Assembly: GCA_020048935.1 (NCBI GenBank)
Contig: JAIFLS010000142.1
Coordinates: forward strand, 1 to 6,148
Source of the DNA: a bacterium
Lineage (GTDB): Bacteria; Verrucomicrobiota; Kiritimatiellia; UBA8416
DNA: 6,148 nucleotides
Direction of reading: 5' to 3'
The notes under the pieces were generated by a model. It was not told the DNA's origin. It did not search any database and saw only the letters and a list, made by a program, of their open reading frames with translations. Of this stretch, positions 4,782-6,148 are shown in pieces. Both the position numbers and the translations under genes were made by a program. Each line of letters begins with the position of its first letter. Within the stretch, counting starts at the first letter, position 1.

Positions 4782-6148
4782 TCACATGAACTTTTCCTGC
4801 TGCAACTCGACATGGGCCGCCTTTAGATCCGTCACCTCGGCGGAAAGCCGGGCAACCGTTTCCTTGAGCTGTTGCAGACTCAATGACTCCGCGCTCACGG
4901 CGGCCTCCTGCCGCCTCACTTCCGGCGCTTCAAGGAAGGCAAGACCATGCGTCGGCATCGACTCGAATCGAATTTCGGCAGCCAGCGGTTTACAAACGCC
5001 CGCCTGCGCGGATTCCGCACGGACGGTGATGATGCCGGGTTCTATGCCGGCACGGACAAGAACCACCGCCTCGCCCCAGCACAGTGGCTGCGGATTGATC
5101 GTGTAAAGGCCGTCCCCGACAATGGCAGCCGGACCTTCAACGGAAAACCGGATCGTGTCCTCCGTCAGCCGGACCACCTCACCACGCTTGTCAACAATGC
5201 GCGCGACCACAGGCACGAAGTCCCCGCCGTCGGCCCGAAGCGGAATGTTCTGCAAACCAACCTCAAGTTGCAGCCGCTCACGTCGATCCCAGGCCTGCCG
5301 CGTACAGGTCGCCACAGCGGCTCCATTAATAATACCCTCCGCCACCAGGGTTTGCGGTTTATGCCCGTGCCTGTAGAAGCGGAAGGCTTTCTCAAAGACG
5401 ACCGGATGATGAGGCATGTGACTGCCATCAGGTGTGGTCGACTGGCACCCGACGACCCGTCCATCAACCGTCAGTCGTACCTGATCGCAGTTCGAAAAAA
5501 CGGTCACATCCGGTTCGGACATTGGATGTACCAGATGCGCGATATGGACGAACGGTCCGGATTCCACGAACGGGATCCGGCAGATCGGAGGCACCTGACT
5601 GCGGAACATCTGGTAACTGAACTTCGGTTGACGGGCGGCGTCCACAATGCCGCCCCAGAATGGATCGGCATGATAGCCGCGTTGATGGTCGGTTCCGTGC
5701 CACAGCGTCCCGCCAACGTGCTGGGCTGGTGCCGCGCACAAGCTCTCATACGTGCTGCCAAAAACATAATCCGGATCGGCGTAATGATCGGCCTGAATCA
5801 ACTGCGCGCGTTCTCCCCAACCTTTCTGCACACGGCTCGGGGACGACTGTGCCCGCCAGTCAGCGGGACAATCGCCCCATTCCCGTGTGAACACACACCG
5901 ATGTTCCACCTCATAATCAATGTCTATGTGCTCCCCCGGCTGTGCCGGCTTGGCATAGACATCGTCGCACGAGTGAATATGCGCATAAACCACATCAAAA
6001 TGTTCCTGACCGGCCGCCATTCTGTCACAGGCGGTGAAGCAGCCTGCATAGGGATATTCCTCGTGCGCGATCTCGTGGACACGCTGCGCAAAGTGGCCCG
6101 GATAATTCGTCTCATTGAGGATCGGCTCCCACATCAGGATGCAGGGGC
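4782..6148 (-). CDS. Glycoside hydrolase family 2 (beta-galactosidase-like), C-terminal part (runs off the right edge)
   Basis: The frame is open through the right edge (PCIL precedes Met-Trp-Glu), so the ATG at 6134 is internal, not a start. Numbering from that Met, the end of the TIM barrel is visible. Glu8 in WEPILNET is the expected acid/base (the NE motif of GH2). Glu85 in VFTREWGD is the likely nucleophile, and conserved-looking SPSRVQKGWGE and TLWHGTDHQRGYH follow. Residues of about 200-285 form a beta-rich domain with FSNCDQVRLTVDGRVVG, as in DUF4982-type GH2 modules. About 285-390 is an Ig-like domain with DFVPVVARIVDKRGEVV, as in GH2 C-terminal modules. Residues 413-444 form a leucine-zipper-like tail. 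The enzyme should cleave beta-galactosides, or related beta-glycosides, with retention. Localisation cannot be judged because the N-terminus is missing. Confidence 0.87.
   Translation of the reverse strand, partial: PCILMWEPILNETNYPGHFAQRVHEIAHEEYPYAGCFTACDRMAAGQEHFDVVYAHIHSCDDVYAKPAQPGEHIDIDYEVEHRCVFTREWGDCPADWRAQSSPSRVQKGWGERAQLIQADHYADPDYVFGSTYESLCAAPAQHVGGTLWHGTDHQRGYHADPFWGGIVDAARQPKFSYQMFRSQVPPICRIPFVESGPFVHIAHLVHPMSEPDVTVFSNCDQVRLTVDGRVVGCQSTTPDGSHMPHHPVVFEKAFRFYRHGHKPQTLVAEGIINGAAVATCTRQAWDRRERLQLEVGLQNIPLRADGGDFVPVVARIVDKRGEVVRLTEDTIRFSVEGPAAIVGDGLYTINPQPLCWGEAVVLVRAGIEPGIITVRAESAQAGVCKPLAAEIRFESMPTHGLAFLEAPEVRRQEAAVSAESLSLQQLKETVARLSAEVTDLKAAHVELQQEKFM
4785..4898 (-). other. Predicted C-terminal coiled coil of the GH2 enzyme
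   Basis: Numbered from the Met at 6134, heptad position d carries Leu423, Leu430, Leu437 and Leu444. Position a carries Val413, Leu420, Val427, Val434 and His441. Charged and polar residues fill the other positions, and no proline or glycine interrupts the run. This would be a parallel or antiparallel oligomerisation helix of four to five heptads right at the C-terminus. Confidence 0.6.

Noticed and set aside
4567..5106. 179-codon open frame on the plus strand
   Set aside because: It runs opposite the ATPase 5' end, the operator region and the GH2 C-terminus; its sequence is low in recognisable structure and it has no family motif.
6132..6134. ATG at 6134 as the start of the right-hand gene
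   Set aside because: The frame stays open to the window edge and the preceding residues PCIL continue the GH2 active-site strand leading to WEPILNE, so this Met is internal.

Overview
The window is a carbohydrate-degradation locus from a moderately GC-rich, Gram-negative-type bacterium. It resembles loci of the Planctomycetes-Verrucomicrobia-Chlamydiae group, especially Lentisphaerae/Kiritimatiellae-like anaerobes. That placement is an inference from gene content: a GH99-like protein, an MGH1/GH63-like hydrolase, a multi-domain GH2, a secreted esterase and an AAA/DUF4143-type ATPase lie side by side, with no SusCD pair or transporter. No rRNA, tRNA, CRISPR array, insertion sequence or complete mobile element is visible.

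Layout. Positions 1-575 (minus) hold the N-terminal 191 codons of a GH99-like/WbsX-type protein that runs off the left edge. A 167-bp divergent intergenic region (576-742) carries an inverted repeat and candidate promoters for both directions. Positions 743-2593 (plus) encode a 616-residue clan GH-G hydrolase. Its 3' end overlaps by 27 bp the 3' end of a convergent secreted alpha/beta-hydrolase (2567-3424, minus). Upstream of that, on the same strand and 32 bp away, is a 390-residue AAA ATPase (3457-4629, minus). The two probably form an operon, and a nine-codon mini-ORF sits in the gap with its stop overlapping the esterase start. Before the ATPase is a compact control region (about 4647-4704) with two copies of one palindromic architecture, the proximal copy lying over the predicted promoter. 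Positions 4782-6148 (minus) hold the C-terminal part of a GH2 enzyme that runs off the right edge and ends in an unusual leucine-zipper-like tail.

How the genes may work together. The GH2, GH63/MGH1-like and GH99-like enzymes are plausible glycosidases for one complex glycan or its oligosaccharides, and the exported esterase could remove acyl groups from that glycan. The exact substrate cannot be read from the sequence. The ATPase is the outlier: it is not an enzyme of glycan breakdown, and it has its own strongly structured promoter. The most interesting signal in the window is that duplicated operator in front of the ATPase-esterase pair, which suggests tight, possibly self-directed, regulation.
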